A stretch of 8,624 bases of DNA from the NCBI GenBank assembly GCA_943327965.2, contig CALPYQ020000042.1, positions 1-8,624 on the forward strand. Reading direction: 5' to 3'. Position numbers and translations under genes: made by a program. Within the stretch, counting starts at the first letter, position 1. Each line of letters opens with the position of its first letter. Below are positions 1 to 6,884 of the stretch, in pieces. This DNA comes from Singulisphaera sp. GP187 (lineage in GTDB: Bacteria > Pseudomonadota > Gammaproteobacteria > Burkholderiales > Burkholderiaceae_C). The notes beneath the pieces are model-generated. The model was not told the origin of the DNA. It did not search any database and saw only the letters and a program-made list of their open reading frames with translations.

Positions 1-653
1 CATGCAACCGCCGCGCCATGCACCATGGACCTTAAAAAGTCTGGCGCTACTCGCCAAGCTTTGGCATACGCATGCAAATCAGAATGCCCGGTGAGGCTGT
101 TCAATTGAAAGCCCAACTTTTCAAACATGGCCACTGCCGCTTGAACCACATGGGAATTGCACGCCATGACATGGGCCAGCATGCTGCCATCTGGCGCGGC
201 ATGAACTTCAAAATCCAAGGACAGGCTTTCCATGGGAAGACGTAGCAAGCGTGCTGCTTCAATACGACTTTCGGCCTCAATGTCTTGGGGGCCCCATTGC
301 GGCAGACAAGGCATTTGAAATGTATGAAAGCAGTGGTCGGGCAGAAACAAGGTCAAACTGATGGCCAATTGTTGCTTGGCACTTTGCGCCCATTTGAATG
401 AGACCGGCCACGCCGCCCTTTCGGCATGACTGGCCGCCAAACTTGTCTGCAGCAAATATTGCAAGGACAAGCCTCTTTGCACGGTGACTTGGGCGTGCCT
501 GGCCGTGGTCACCACCCAACTGCTTTGATGTGCGTCAAGCGAATCGTGAAACGCTGCAGGTGATGGCTCCGAATGGCTGGTCATTTGCCAAACACCTACA
601 TGCAAAGCATGAGGCGGCAGCGCTAACAACTTCAATTTGGCGGCAAAGGTCAT
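1..653 (-). CDS. pilM: PilM-like type IV pilus assembly protein (partial, C-terminus beyond the left edge)
   Basis: A continuous minus-strand reading frame runs from an ATG at 653-651 to the window edge, giving 217 residues with no stop. PilM is a cytoplasmic actin-like protein that binds the N-terminus of PilN and links the inner-membrane PilN/PilO/PilP alignment complex to the pilus motor. The best match to the family is around residues 125-195: a segment ending in SLDFEV, preceded by an acidic EAESRIEA stretch, corresponds to the PilM region usually reading VEAEANQYIPFPLEEVSLDF. It is followed by a strand-helix unit ending EKLGF, like the PilM unit ending in a variant of ALEAAGL. Head-to-head placement with mrcA is typical of Burkholderiales. 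The usual N-terminal phosphate-binding DISSSSVK motif is not recognisable; the equivalent place reads HVGVWQM. The frame opens at 716 (stop at 719-717), so an upstream TTG at 704 is possible, but ATG653 gives the usual spacing to the first strand. A degenerate PilM paralogue or HofM/GspL-like protein is the alternative. Confidence 0.72.
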   Translation of the reverse strand, partial: MTFAAKLKLLALPPHALHVGVWQMTSHSEPSPAAFHDSLDAHQSSWVVTTARHAQVTVQRGLSLQYLLQTSLAASHAERAAWPVSFKWAQSAKQQLAISLTLFLPDHCFHTFQMPCLPQWGPQDIEAESRIEAARLLRLPMESLSLDFEVHAAPDGSMLAHVMACNSHVVQAAVAMFEKLGFQLNSLTGHSDLHAYAKAWRVAPDFLRSMVHGAAVA

Positions 654-758
654 AGAAGGACTTTCAAGGGCAACAACAACAGCCTTGATTGAACTGCCCT
701 TCAAGCCGCTAAAAGACTACAATCTCTGCCAATTCAGTTGCAATGCGCAACATGCAAA

Positions 759-788
759 TTCCGCCTTCTGCCCAGCAGTTTTTATAAT
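759..788 (+). promoter_or_regulatory. Probable sigma-70 promoter of mrcA
   Basis: A perfect TATAAT lies at 783-788. A weak -35 candidate, TTCCGC, lies at 759-764 with an 18-bp spacer. Transcription would begin near 795, giving a leader of about 22 nt before the ATG at 817. The hexamer identity is seen directly; promoter activity is inferred. It also argues against starting the protein at any upstream in-frame ATG, because those lie before the predicted start of transcription. Confidence 0.5.
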
Positions 789-816
789 GCGGTCAGCGGT
801 ATCTTCCGCCACATCC

Positions 817-3183
817 ATGTCAAAAAAATCATCATCGTCTTCGTCCGACCAACTTGAGCTTACAGAAGCACCTCGCCTCCACTGGGCCTTGCGTGTTTGC
901 CTGTGGGCTTTGGGCTTGGTGGGCGCAGGTTTGTTGTCCATCTTGATGGTGGTGGGTGTGGCCATGGTCATGGCTTATCCCCAACTGCCCGACACCTCCG
1001 ATTTGGCCGAGTATCGCCCCAAGTTGCCGCTGCGTGTTTACACCGCCGATGGCGCTGTCATTGGCGAATTTGGTGAAGAACGCCGAAACCTCACGCCCAT
1101 CAAAGAAATTCCGCAAGTGATGAAAGACGCCGTCTTGTCGATTGAAGACGCGCGCTTTTACCAACACGGCGGCCTGGATTATTTAGGCCTCATTCGGGCA
1201 GGCATTGCCAACTTAAGCAAAAGAAAGAGCCAAGGCGCCTCCACCATCACCATGCAGGTGGCGCGCAATGTTTATTTGTCCACCGAAAAAACTTACACCC
1301 GCAAAATTTATGAAATTTTGTTGACCTTTAAGTTGGAGCATTTGCTGACCAAAGATCAGATTCTTGAAATTTACATGAATCAAATTTTCTTGGGCAACCG
1401 TGCTTATGGCTTTGCATCGGCCGCTGAAACTTACTTTGGCAAACCCCTCCAAGACATCACCATTGCCGAAGCGGCCATGTTGGCGGGCTTGCCCAAAGCA
1501 CCTTCTGCCTACAACCCCATCAGCAATCCCAAGCGCGCACGCTCACGCCAGCTGTACATCATTGAGCGCATGGAAGAAAACGGCTTTATCACGGCCAAGC
1601 AAGCGCTAGAAGCCAAAGCCGAGCCGCTCAAAATTCGCCACAGCCAAGACAAAAATCGCATCCATGCCGAGTTCGTTGCAGAGACCGTGCGACAACTCAT
1701 GTTTGCGCAATACGGGCAAGAGACATACACCCGCGGCTTGAATGTGTACACCACCTTGCAGTCGTCTGAACAAAATGCGGCTTACCAAGCTTTGCGCCAA
1801 GGCATCATGGACTACGAGCGTCGTCAGGTGTACCGCGGCCCCGAAAAATTCATCACTTTGCCCACCAACCCCAAAGAGATGGAAGACGCCATCGATGAAG
1901 TGCTGGACGACCATCCTGACAATGGCGATGTGATGTCTGCCGTGGTGCTAGAAGCCAACCCCAAGAAAATTGTGGCGGTTCGGCAAAATGCCGAGCAAAT
2001 TGAAATTACTGGCGATGGCTTAAAACCTGCGCAGTCTGGCTTGGCCGACAAGGCGGGCCCCAACATCAAAATTAAGCGCGGCGCTGTTATTCGTGTGGTG
2101 TTAACGCCCAAGGGCACCTGGGAAATTACCCAACTGCCCGAGGTAGAGGGTGCCTTTGTGGCCATCAATCCTCAAGACGGCTCGGTCAAAGCCTTGGTGG
2201 GCGGTTTTGACTTTGCCAAGAATAAATTCAATCACGTCATTCAAGCTTGGCGTCAACCTGGTTCTAGTTTCAAGCCCTTCATTTATTCGGCTGCCCTAGA
2301 AAAAGGTTTCACACCCTCTTCCATCATCAACGACTCGCCATTGTTCTTTGACGCAGGCGTTACGGGGGGGCAACCCTGGGAGCCTAAAAATTATGATGGC
2401 ACCTTCGAAGGCCCCATGAGCATGCGCAAGGGCTTGGCCAAATCGAAAAACATGATTTCCATTCGCATCTTGCAATCTGTGGGCACACGCAATGCGCAAG
2501 AGTGGGTCACCAAATTTGGTTTTGACGAAGAAAAACACCCCGCCTACCTCACCATGGCCTTGGGTGCTGGCTCGGTCACCCCCATGCAAATGGTCACGGG
2601 TTATTCGGTTTTTGCCAATGGCGGTGTGCGCGTTCAGCCCCACCTCATTACGCGCGTCACAGACCACAAGGGCAAAATTTTGGTCGATTCACCGCCGGCC
2701 CCCATGGACGAAGCCAACCGGGCCATCACACCCCGCAATGCCTTTGTCATGACCAGTCTGCTGCAAGAGGTCACCCGATCTGGCACCGCGGCCAAAGCAC
2801 GTGTGGCCTTAAAGCGCGACGACATTTATGGCAAAACCGGTACCACCAACGACTCGATGGACGCTTGGTTTGCTGGCTATCACCGCAACTTGGCGGCAGT
2901 GGTTTGGATTGGCTACGACACCCCCCGCAAGCTGGGCGATCGCGAAACTGGCGGCGGTTTGAGCTTGCCCGTTTGGATTAGCTTTATGGAAACCGCCCTC
3001 AAGAATGTGCCCATTTCTGATGCCATTGCGCCTGAAGGGGTGCTTTACGTCAATGGCGATTGGTACTTCGAAGAGTACGCCAAGGGCGGCGGTGTGACCA
3101 CATTGGGGGTGGGCGCCGACAAAGGCGGCACCTTGCCTGAAGCCGACGAACGTAAAAAGATTTTGGATTTATTCCGAAACTAA
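817..3183 (+). CDS. mrcA: Penicillin-binding protein 1A, bifunctional transglycosylase/transpeptidase
   Basis: The 788-residue protein is a class A PBP that polymerises lipid II into glycan strands and crosslinks the stem peptides in the periplasm, anchored in the inner membrane. A short cytoplasmic tail with a run of six serines (residues 5-10) is followed by one membrane segment at about residues 22-50. The GT51 domain (about 60-235) has the EDARFYQHGG motif with catalytic Glu110, the GASTITMQ motif starting at Gly140, and IYMNQIFLG. An OB-like insert of the PBP1A type lies between the domains. The transpeptidase has SSFK with nucleophile Ser483, SKN at 543-545 and KTG at 673-675. All catalytic motifs are intact and the length is normal for the family. 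The frame is open back to 637, but those codons overlap pilM and precede the TATAAT at 783. ATG817 leads directly into the typical tail and membrane segment, so I chose it. No good Shine-Dalgarno is visible. It is divergent from pilM and convergent with cyaY. Confidence 0.96.
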   Translation: MSKKSSSSSSDQLELTEAPRLHWALRVCLWALGLVGAGLLSILMVVGVAMVMAYPQLPDTSDLAEYRPKLPLRVYTADGAVIGEFGEERRNLTPIKEIPQVMKDAVLSIEDARFYQHGGLDYLGLIRAGIANLSKRKSQGASTITMQVARNVYLSTEKTYTRKIYEILLTFKLEHLLTKDQILEIYMNQIFLGNRAYGFASAAETYFGKPLQDITIAEAAMLAGLPKAPSAYNPISNPKRARSRQLYIIERMEENGFITAKQALEAKAEPLKIRHSQDKNRIHAEFVAETVRQLMFAQYGQETYTRGLNVYTTLQSSEQNAAYQALRQGIMDYERRQVYRGPEKFITLPTNPKEMEDAIDEVLDDHPDNGDVMSAVVLEANPKKIVAVRQNAEQIEITGDGLKPAQSGLADKAGPNIKIKRGAVIRVVLTPKGTWEITQLPEVEGAFVAINPQDGSVKALVGGFDFAKNKFNHVIQAWRQPGSSFKPFIYSAALEKGFTPSSIINDSPLFFDAGVTGGQPWEPKNYDGTFEGPMSMRKGLAKSKNMISIRILQSVGTRNAQEWVTKFGFDEEKHPAYLTMALGAGSVTPMQMVTGYSVFANGGVRVQPHLITRVTDHKGKILVDSPPAPMDEANRAITPRNAFVMTSLLQEVTRSGTAAKARVALKRDDIYGKTGTTNDSMDAWFAGYHRNLAAVVWIGYDTPRKLGDRETGGGLSLPVWISFMETALKNVPISDAIAPEGVLYVNGDWYFEEYAKGGGVTTLGVGADKGGTLPEADERKKILDLFRN

Positions 3184-3187
3184 ATGG

Positions 3188-3209
3188 ATGCCGCTGCGCA
3201 TGGCGGCAT
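3188..3209. terminator. Short inverted repeat between convergent mrcA and cyaY
   Basis: ATGCCGC at 3188-3194 pairs perfectly with GCGGCAT at 3203-3209 around an 8-nt loop. It sits in the 42-bp gap between the stop codons of two convergent genes, where a bidirectional terminator would be expected. Neither side has a T-run, so it does not fit the classic intrinsic model. The pairing is seen; the role is a weak inference. Confidence 0.25.
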
Positions 3210-3225
3210 GCCACCATGGGTCCGC

Positions 3226-3549
3226 TTAAAACTGCAATGCGGTGCCCGATTGGGCGGTGGCAAAGCGGGACAGGTTTTCAAAGAATTCCCCTTCGCCTTT
3301 GGTGTCTTGCCACAGGCCATCCTTGAACTTGTAGTGATAGCCGCCCGATTTGGCAGCCATCCAAACTTCGTGCAAAGGTTTTTGCAAATTCACAATGATT
3401 TGCGAGCGGTTGCTGAAGGAGATGGTGATCATGCCGCCCACACGTTGGTTGTCGATGTCGGCATCGGTTTCATCGTTGATGCGATCGCAAGCGGCCTCGA
3501 TGCGTGACAAAAGGCGTTCGGCGGTGTCCAGAAATTCGAGGTCGGTCAT
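3226..3549 (-). CDS. cyaY: CyaY, bacterial frataxin homologue
   Basis: This 107-residue cytoplasmic protein matches bacterial frataxin along its whole length. Frataxin binds iron and the cysteine desulfurase IscS and modulates iron-sulfur cluster assembly. The N-terminal helix has the family pattern starting MTDLEF and rich in Asp/Glu. It is followed by the acidic turn (DETDADID), the strand GGMITISF, then [17 protein letters not shown] and SGGYHY, which line up with E. coli CyaY segments SKIIINRQEPLHQVWLA and GGYHF. I chose ATG3549 because it reproduces the family N-terminus; the frame continues four codons further up to a GTG at 3561. The gene is convergent with mrcA and head to head with lptM, with 12 bp between the two start codons. 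The cyaY-lptM pairing is conserved in many proteobacteria, including E. coli (cyaY/yifL). No strong Shine-Dalgarno is visible. Confidence 0.94.
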   Translation of the reverse strand: MTDLEFLDTAERLLSRIEAACDRINDETDADIDNQRVGGMITISFSNRSQIIVNLQKPLHEVWMAAKSGGYHYKFKDGLWQDTKGEGEFFENLSRFATAQSGTALQF

Positions 3550-3555
3550 TACAAT
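3550..3555 (+). promoter_or_regulatory. Candidate -10 element for lptM-lysA
   Basis: TACAAT (five of six matches to TATAAT) lies directly after the complement of the cyaY start codon, six bases before the lptM ATG at 3562. There is no convincing -35 at the usual distance (3527-3532 reads TCCAGA). If used, transcription would begin at or next to the ATG, giving a leaderless or nearly leaderless message, which agrees with the absence of a Shine-Dalgarno. This is inference from one hexamer and its position. Confidence 0.25.
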
Positions 3556-3561
3556 TGCCAC

Positions 3562-3810
3562 ATGTTCAAAGTTTCTAGAATTCTAGTCATTGTGCAAGTC
3601 CTTGGGATTTGTGCGGTGGCTTTGTCGGCTTGCGGTCAAAAAGGGCCCTTGGTGCATCCGCAAGACCCCATGGCTGCCGACCGCGCCACTTTGCTCGAAA
3701 CCCTCACACCCAAGCCTTTGGCACCTGCTCAGCGCCCCGCAAGCCCTCAGAGCACGCCAAGCTCGCCTACACACCCTTCACCCCCATCACCTCCGGCCAA
3801 AACACCATGA
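3562..3810 (+). CDS. lptM: LptM (YifL-type) outer-membrane lipoprotein
   Basis: The 82-residue product has a lipoprotein signal peptide: positively charged start (MFKVSR), hydrophobic core to about residue 21, then the lipobox LSAC with Cys24 as the predicted lipidated residue. The cysteine is followed immediately by GQKGPL, the signature of the LptM/YifL family. LptM associates with the LptD-LptE lipopolysaccharide translocon and helps its oxidative maturation in E. coli. The C-terminal half (from about residue 50) is rich in proline and serine, of low complexity, and probably disordered. The gene starts 12 bp from the divergent cyaY start, and its TGA overlaps the lysA ATG (ATGA), indicating co-transcription and coupled translation. 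The small lipoprotein directly upstream of lysA is a common betaproteobacterial arrangement. Low-complexity tails of this kind vary between species, so the assignment rests on the first 35 residues. Confidence 0.9.
   Translation: MFKVSRILVIVQVLGICAVALSACGQKGPLVHPQDPMAADRATLLETLTPKPLAPAQRPASPQSTPSSPTHPSPPSPPAKTP
3575..3586. repeat. 12-bp perfect palindrome in the cyaY/lptM divergent region
   Basis: CTAGAATTCTAG is a perfect dyad with two CTAG tetramers, which tend to be rare in bacterial genomes. It lies inside lptM codons 5-9 and 26 bp upstream of the cyaY start, where an operator for cyaY could sit. It may equally be chance within coding sequence; no second copy was found in the divergent spacer. 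Confidence 0.25.
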
Positions 3811-5087
3811 CAGCCCCCAACATTCCAGGACAACCCCACATTGCCTACCAAGGCAACACCTTGTGCATGGAGGGCGTCAAACTCGCCGACGTGGCAGCAC
3901 AAATGGGAACACCGGTGTTTGCTTACTCCAAAGCTTCCATGTTGTCGGCATTGGCCGCTTACCAGCGTGGCTTTGAAGGCCGCAAGGTTCAAATTTGCTA
4001 TGCCATGAAAGCCAACTCCAATTTGGCGGTGTTGCAAGTCTTTGCCAAAGCCGGATGTGGCTTTGACATTGTGTCTGCCGGCGAATTGGCGCGCGTTTTG
4101 GCCGCTGGTGGCGAGCCTTCCAAAATTATTTTTTCGGGCGTTGGCAAAACTCGCGCTGAGATGAAGCAAGCCCTTGAGTTGGGCATTGGTTGCTTCAATG
4201 TTGAAAGCGACGCCGAGCTGGAAGTCCTGAACGAAGTGGCTTTGTCTTTGGGCAAAAAAGCCCCGGTCAGTTTGCGCGTCAATCCCAACGTTGACCCTAA
4301 AACGCACCCCTATATTTCGACGGGGCTCAAGGGCAACAAGTTTGGTGTGGCCCACGAAAGCGCTTTGCAAACCTATCAACGCGCCGCGCAACTCAAAGGC
4401 TTGGCAGTGGTGGGCATCGATTGCCACATCGGCTCACAAATCACAGAAGCCACACCCTATTTGGACGCCATGGACCGCGTACTGGATTTGGTGGCAGACA
4501 TTGAGGCAGCTGGCATCCCCATTCACCACATCGATTTTGGCGGCGGCCTGGGCATTGATTACAACGGCGACACACCGCCAGCTGCCGACCAATTGTGGCA
4601 ACAACTTTTTGCCAAATTAGACGCACGTGGTTATGGCAACCGACAGTTCATGATTGAGCCAGGTCGGTCCTTGGTGGGCAATGCGGGTGTGTGTTTGTCC
4701 GATGTGGTTTTCATGAAACCTGGCGAGCAAAAAAACTTCTGCATCATCGATGCCGCCATGAACGATTTGCCCCGTCCTGCCATGTACCAAGCCTTTCACC
4801 AAATCTTGCCGGTCACGCCACGGGAGGGTCAAGGCACACTGGTCGATGTGGTAGGGCCCGTGTGCGAAAGTGGTGACTGGATTGGCCGCGATCGCACGCT
4901 CAATGTGCAAGCAGGCGATACCTTGGCTGTGCTGTCTGCTGGGGCCTATTGCATGAGCATGTCCAGCAACTACAACACGCGTGGCCGTGCGGCCGAAGTG
5001 TTAATTGATGGCACTCAAATGCATGTCATTCGCGAGCGCGAAACTGTGGCGCAAACTTTTGCGGGCGAGCACTTGGTCAAGGCTTGA
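3807..5087 (+). CDS. lysA: Diaminopimelate decarboxylase
   Basis: LysA is the PLP-dependent fold-type III enzyme that decarboxylates meso-diaminopimelate to L-lysine, the last step of lysine synthesis, in the cytoplasm. The 426-residue protein has the expected landmarks: the Schiff-base lysine in YAMKANSN (Lys68), CHIGSQ (206-211), the glycine-rich phosphate-binding loop DFGGGLGIDY (243-252), EPGRSLV (284-290), and GPVCESGDW with the active-site Cys353 contributed across the dimer, then AYCMSMSSNYN near the C-terminus. Length and motif order are normal. ATG3807 was chosen because it overlaps the lptM stop in an ATGA junction and gives the usual N-terminus; the frame stays open upstream to 3609, but that part is only the shadow of lptM. 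There is no separate Shine-Dalgarno, consistent with coupling to lptM. Its 3' end overlaps the 3' end of msrQ on the other strand by 11 bp. Confidence 0.96.
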   Translation: MTAPNIPGQPHIAYQGNTLCMEGVKLADVAAQMGTPVFAYSKASMLSALAAYQRGFEGRKVQICYAMKANSNLAVLQVFAKAGCGFDIVSAGELARVLAAGGEPSKIIFSGVGKTRAEMKQALELGIGCFNVESDAELEVLNEVALSLGKKAPVSLRVNPNVDPKTHPYISTGLKGNKFGVAHESALQTYQRAAQLKGLAVVGIDCHIGSQITEATPYLDAMDRVLDLVADIEAAGIPIHHIDFGGGLGIDYNGDTPPAADQLWQQLFAKLDARGYGNRQFMIEPGRSLVGNAGVCLSDVVFMKPGEQKNFCIIDAAMNDLPRPAMYQAFHQILPVTPREGQGTLVDVVGPVCESGDWIGRDRTLNVQAGDTLAVLSAGAYCMSMSSNYNTRGRAAEVLIDGTQMHVIRERETVAQTFAGEHLVKA

Positions 5088-5703
5088 TTTTGGCGGCTTG
5101 CCAAGTTTGCCACTTGCGCCACAGGCGCCAGCCCAACAACAAGCCTAGGATGGCGGCATAGACCATCACATCGTCATAATTTTTCTTGCCTGATCGCATC
5201 CAAAAAAAGTGCAAGATGGCCAAGCCTGCAATGACATAAACCGCTTGGTGCAATTGGCGCCAACGGTGTGCACCCATTGCTTTAACAGCACGGTTGAACG
5301 ATGTCCCGGCTAGCAAACTCAGCAGCACAAAACTCAACACGCCCACCAAAATAAAGGGCCGTTTCCAAATGTCTTTGACAATGTCATCCCATGCCCATTC
5401 CATGTCTAGCAGGCTGTAACACAGCGCATGCATGAAGGCATAAAAGAAGGTCAGCAAACCCAAGCCACGTCTAAACTGCGCCAGTTCTGGCAAGCTCAAT
5501 TGCACCCGCAAAGGTGTGATCAGCAAGGTGAGGCACAACATGCGAAGCGCCAGTTCGCCCGTCGATCGAATTAAGTATTCGGCAGGATTAGGGCCAAGGT
5601 CTTGCTGAAAAATGCCCAACACCAAAAACGCAAACGGCAACAACAAGAAGCCCCACAACAGGGGCTTGGCCCAAGCATGACGAAGTACTGCGCGCAGGTT
5701 CAA
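5077..5703 (-). CDS. msrQ: MsrQ, haem-binding membrane subunit of the MsrPQ methionine sulfoxide reductase
   Basis: The 208-residue integral membrane protein carries b-type haem and passes electrons from the inner-membrane quinone pool or flavin reductase to periplasmic MsrP. It belongs to the ferric reductase-like transmembrane family, with about six hydrophobic segments (first at 14-31, later ones at 52-64, 82-100, 116-133, 152-168 and 179-194). The conserved histidines are present at 92 (FMHALCY), 152 (QLHQAVY) and 165 (ILHFFW), one residue off the E. coli ligand positions. [18 protein letters not shown] matches the family N-terminal signature. The start is a TTG at 5703-5701 that overlaps the msrP TGA stop (TTGA); no in-frame ATG exists before Met55, so the TTG is needed for the first membrane helix. 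Translation is probably coupled to msrP. The last 11 bp overlap the end of lysA. Confidence 0.92.
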   Translation of the reverse strand: MNLRAVLRHAWAKPLLWGFLLLPFAFLVLGIFQQDLGPNPAEYLIRSTGELALRMLCLTLLITPLRVQLSLPELAQFRRGLGLLTFFYAFMHALCYSLLDMEWAWDDIVKDIWKRPFILVGVLSFVLLSLLAGTSFNRAVKAMGAHRWRQLHQAVYVIAGLAILHFFWMRSGKKNYDDVMVYAAILGLLLGWRLWRKWQTWQAAKIKP

Positions 5704-6695
5704 AAGTTTTTAACCAAGTCCATGCCGGCATACAAAGACGCCACCTGCGCTTCATAGCCATTGAACATGAGGGTCTTGCGTTTTTTGTCCAGCAAGCCGC
5801 CCTCGCCAATGCGGCGCTCTGATGCTTGGCTCCAGCGTGGGTGGTCAACGCTGGGGTTGACGTTGGAATAAAACCCATACTCCTGCGGCGCGGCTTTGGC
5901 CCAAGAGACCAAGGGCATTTTTTCTACAAAGCGAATTTTGACAATGCTCTTGCCACTTTTGAAACCATACTTCCATGGCACCACCAAGCGCACAGGCGCG
6001 CCATTTTGTTTGGGCAATATTTCGCCATACATGCCAAAGGTCAGCAAGGTGAGTGGGTGCATGGCTTCGTCCATGCGAAGGCCTTCCACGTAAGGCCAAT
6101 CGATAAAACCGCCACGCACACCCGGCATGGTTTGAGGGTCGGCCTGTGTCACAAATTCGACAAACTTGGCGCTGGGCAAGGGCTCGACGCGCTTGATCAA
6201 ATCGGACATGGAATAACCAATCCAAGGAATGACCATCGACCAACCCTCGACGCATCGCATTCTGTAAATACGCTCTTGCATGGCGCCCCACTTCATCACA
6301 TCTTCCAAGTTAAATCGCGTTGGCTTTTTAACCAAGCCTTCAACTTCAATAGACCATGGGGTTGTTTTCAAGGTGTGCGCCAGTCGCGCGGGGTCTGATT
6401 TGTCGGTGCCAAATTCGTAAAAGTTGTTGTACGTGGTGGCGTCTTTTTGCGTCGTCAGTTTTTCGAGGGTCATAGCCCCTTGAAGGGTCGATTGATTGGC
6501 CGGCAATGCCGCCAACTTCACAGCCGCACCACCTTGCGCAAAGGCCTCCCGCTGCCCCCAACCCGCCATGCCAGCCGCAGCCGCGCCCGCACTCCAACGA
6601 CGCAACAATTCACGCCGCGTTGCATAAGCCTCTTTGCTTGTGATCTCACTGCTCAAAGGATGAATCATCCCATCGTCATTGTTTCGAATCAGCAT
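5700..6695 (-). CDS. msrP: MsrP, periplasmic molybdopterin methionine sulfoxide reductase catalytic subunit
   Basis: The 331-residue enzyme reduces methionine sulfoxide in oxidised periplasmic proteins using a mononuclear molybdopterin cofactor. The N-terminus carries a twin-arginine signal: ATRRELLRR with the pair at 27-28, an Ala/Gly-rich hydrophobic stretch, and a likely cleavage site after AFA (residue 53). The mature part is a sulfite-oxidase-type fold. The molybdenum ligand is Cys148 in MRCVEGWSM; further family features are [29 protein letters not shown], and [19 protein letters not shown]6695 gives the conserved leader [17 protein letters not shown] seen in the family; a second ATG at 6668 is less likely. 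The gene is followed directly by msrQ through a 4-base overlap. No clear promoter was found in the 45 bp between its start and the long inverted repeat upstream, so expression may depend on sequence inside that element or on read-through. Confidence 0.95.
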   Translation of the reverse strand: MLIRNNDDGMIHPLSSEITSKEAYATRRELLRRWSAGAAAAGMAGWGQREAFAQGGAAVKLAALPANQSTLQGAMTLEKLTTQKDATTYNNFYEFGTDKSDPARLAHTLKTTPWSIEVEGLVKKPTRFNLEDVMKWGAMQERIYRMRCVEGWSMVIPWIGYSMSDLIKRVEPLPSAKFVEFVTQADPQTMPGVRGGFIDWPYVEGLRMDEAMHPLTLLTFGMYGEILPKQNGAPVRLVVPWKYGFKSGKSIVKIRFVEKMPLVSWAKAAPQEYGFYSNVNPSVDHPRWSQASERRIGEGGLLDKKRKTLMFNGYEAQVASLYAGMDLVKNF

Positions 6696-6739
6696 GCTTG
6701 GCTTTCGTGAAAAATTTCAGGTTACCTTAATTGGCGCTT

Positions 6740-6884
6740 ATTGGGGTCAGATCAACATTAATTCTGTCAATCAGAGGGTGCAGAGGCTGAGGGGGGCTTC
6801 CTCATACTGGAGTACCAGAAATCGTTCAGCCCCCCTTAGCCTCTGCACCCTCTGATTGAGAATTAATGTTGATCTGACCCCAAT
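6740..6884. repeat. Long near-perfect inverted repeat, MITE- or REP-like palindromic element
   Basis: The left arm at 6740-6798 (59 nt) and right arm at 6828-6884 (57 nt) pair almost completely: the differences are a two-base GT bulge in the left arm near 6765 and one mismatch in the stem (CTGAGG against the complement of CCTTAG). The outer ends read TTGGGGTCAGATC and its complement. The 29-nt loop contains a further small stem, CTGG at 6807-6810 pairing with CCAG at 6815-6818. The core 6741-6883 is flanked by TTA on both sides, a possible 3-bp target duplication. It encodes no convincing protein. It fills most of the gap between msrP and the TetR gene, and its last base is part of the TetR stop codon. 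A strong transcript hairpin would form, but no T-run follows, so it is not a canonical intrinsic terminator. A non-autonomous mobile element is the best reading; the mobilising enzyme is unknown. The pairing itself is certain. Confidence 0.85.

Noticed and set aside
277..519. An 80-codon minus-strand reading frame in the left region
   Set aside because: It is a shadow in another frame of the longer PilM-like frame, which has recognisable protein similarity.
822..828. Run of seven A just after the mrcA start codon
   Set aside because: It simply encodes Lys-Lys; A-rich early codons are common, and the frame is intact.
2364..2370. Run of seven G in mrcA as a possible phase-variation tract
   Set aside because: It is short, falls in a Gly-Gly pair in the transpeptidase domain, and an on/off switch in PBP1A would be unusual. 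It is worth remembering only as a sequencing-error site.
5826..6398. A 190-codon plus-strand reading frame opposite msrP
   Set aside because: It is antisense to a clear, complete msrP gene and has no recognisable domain.
6765..6770. TTGACA on the minus strand inside the left arm of the palindrome, created by the GT bulge, as a -35 for msrP
   Set aside because: At 16-18 bp downstream the sequence is around GACCCC, with no -10-like hexamer, so no complete promoter is seen.
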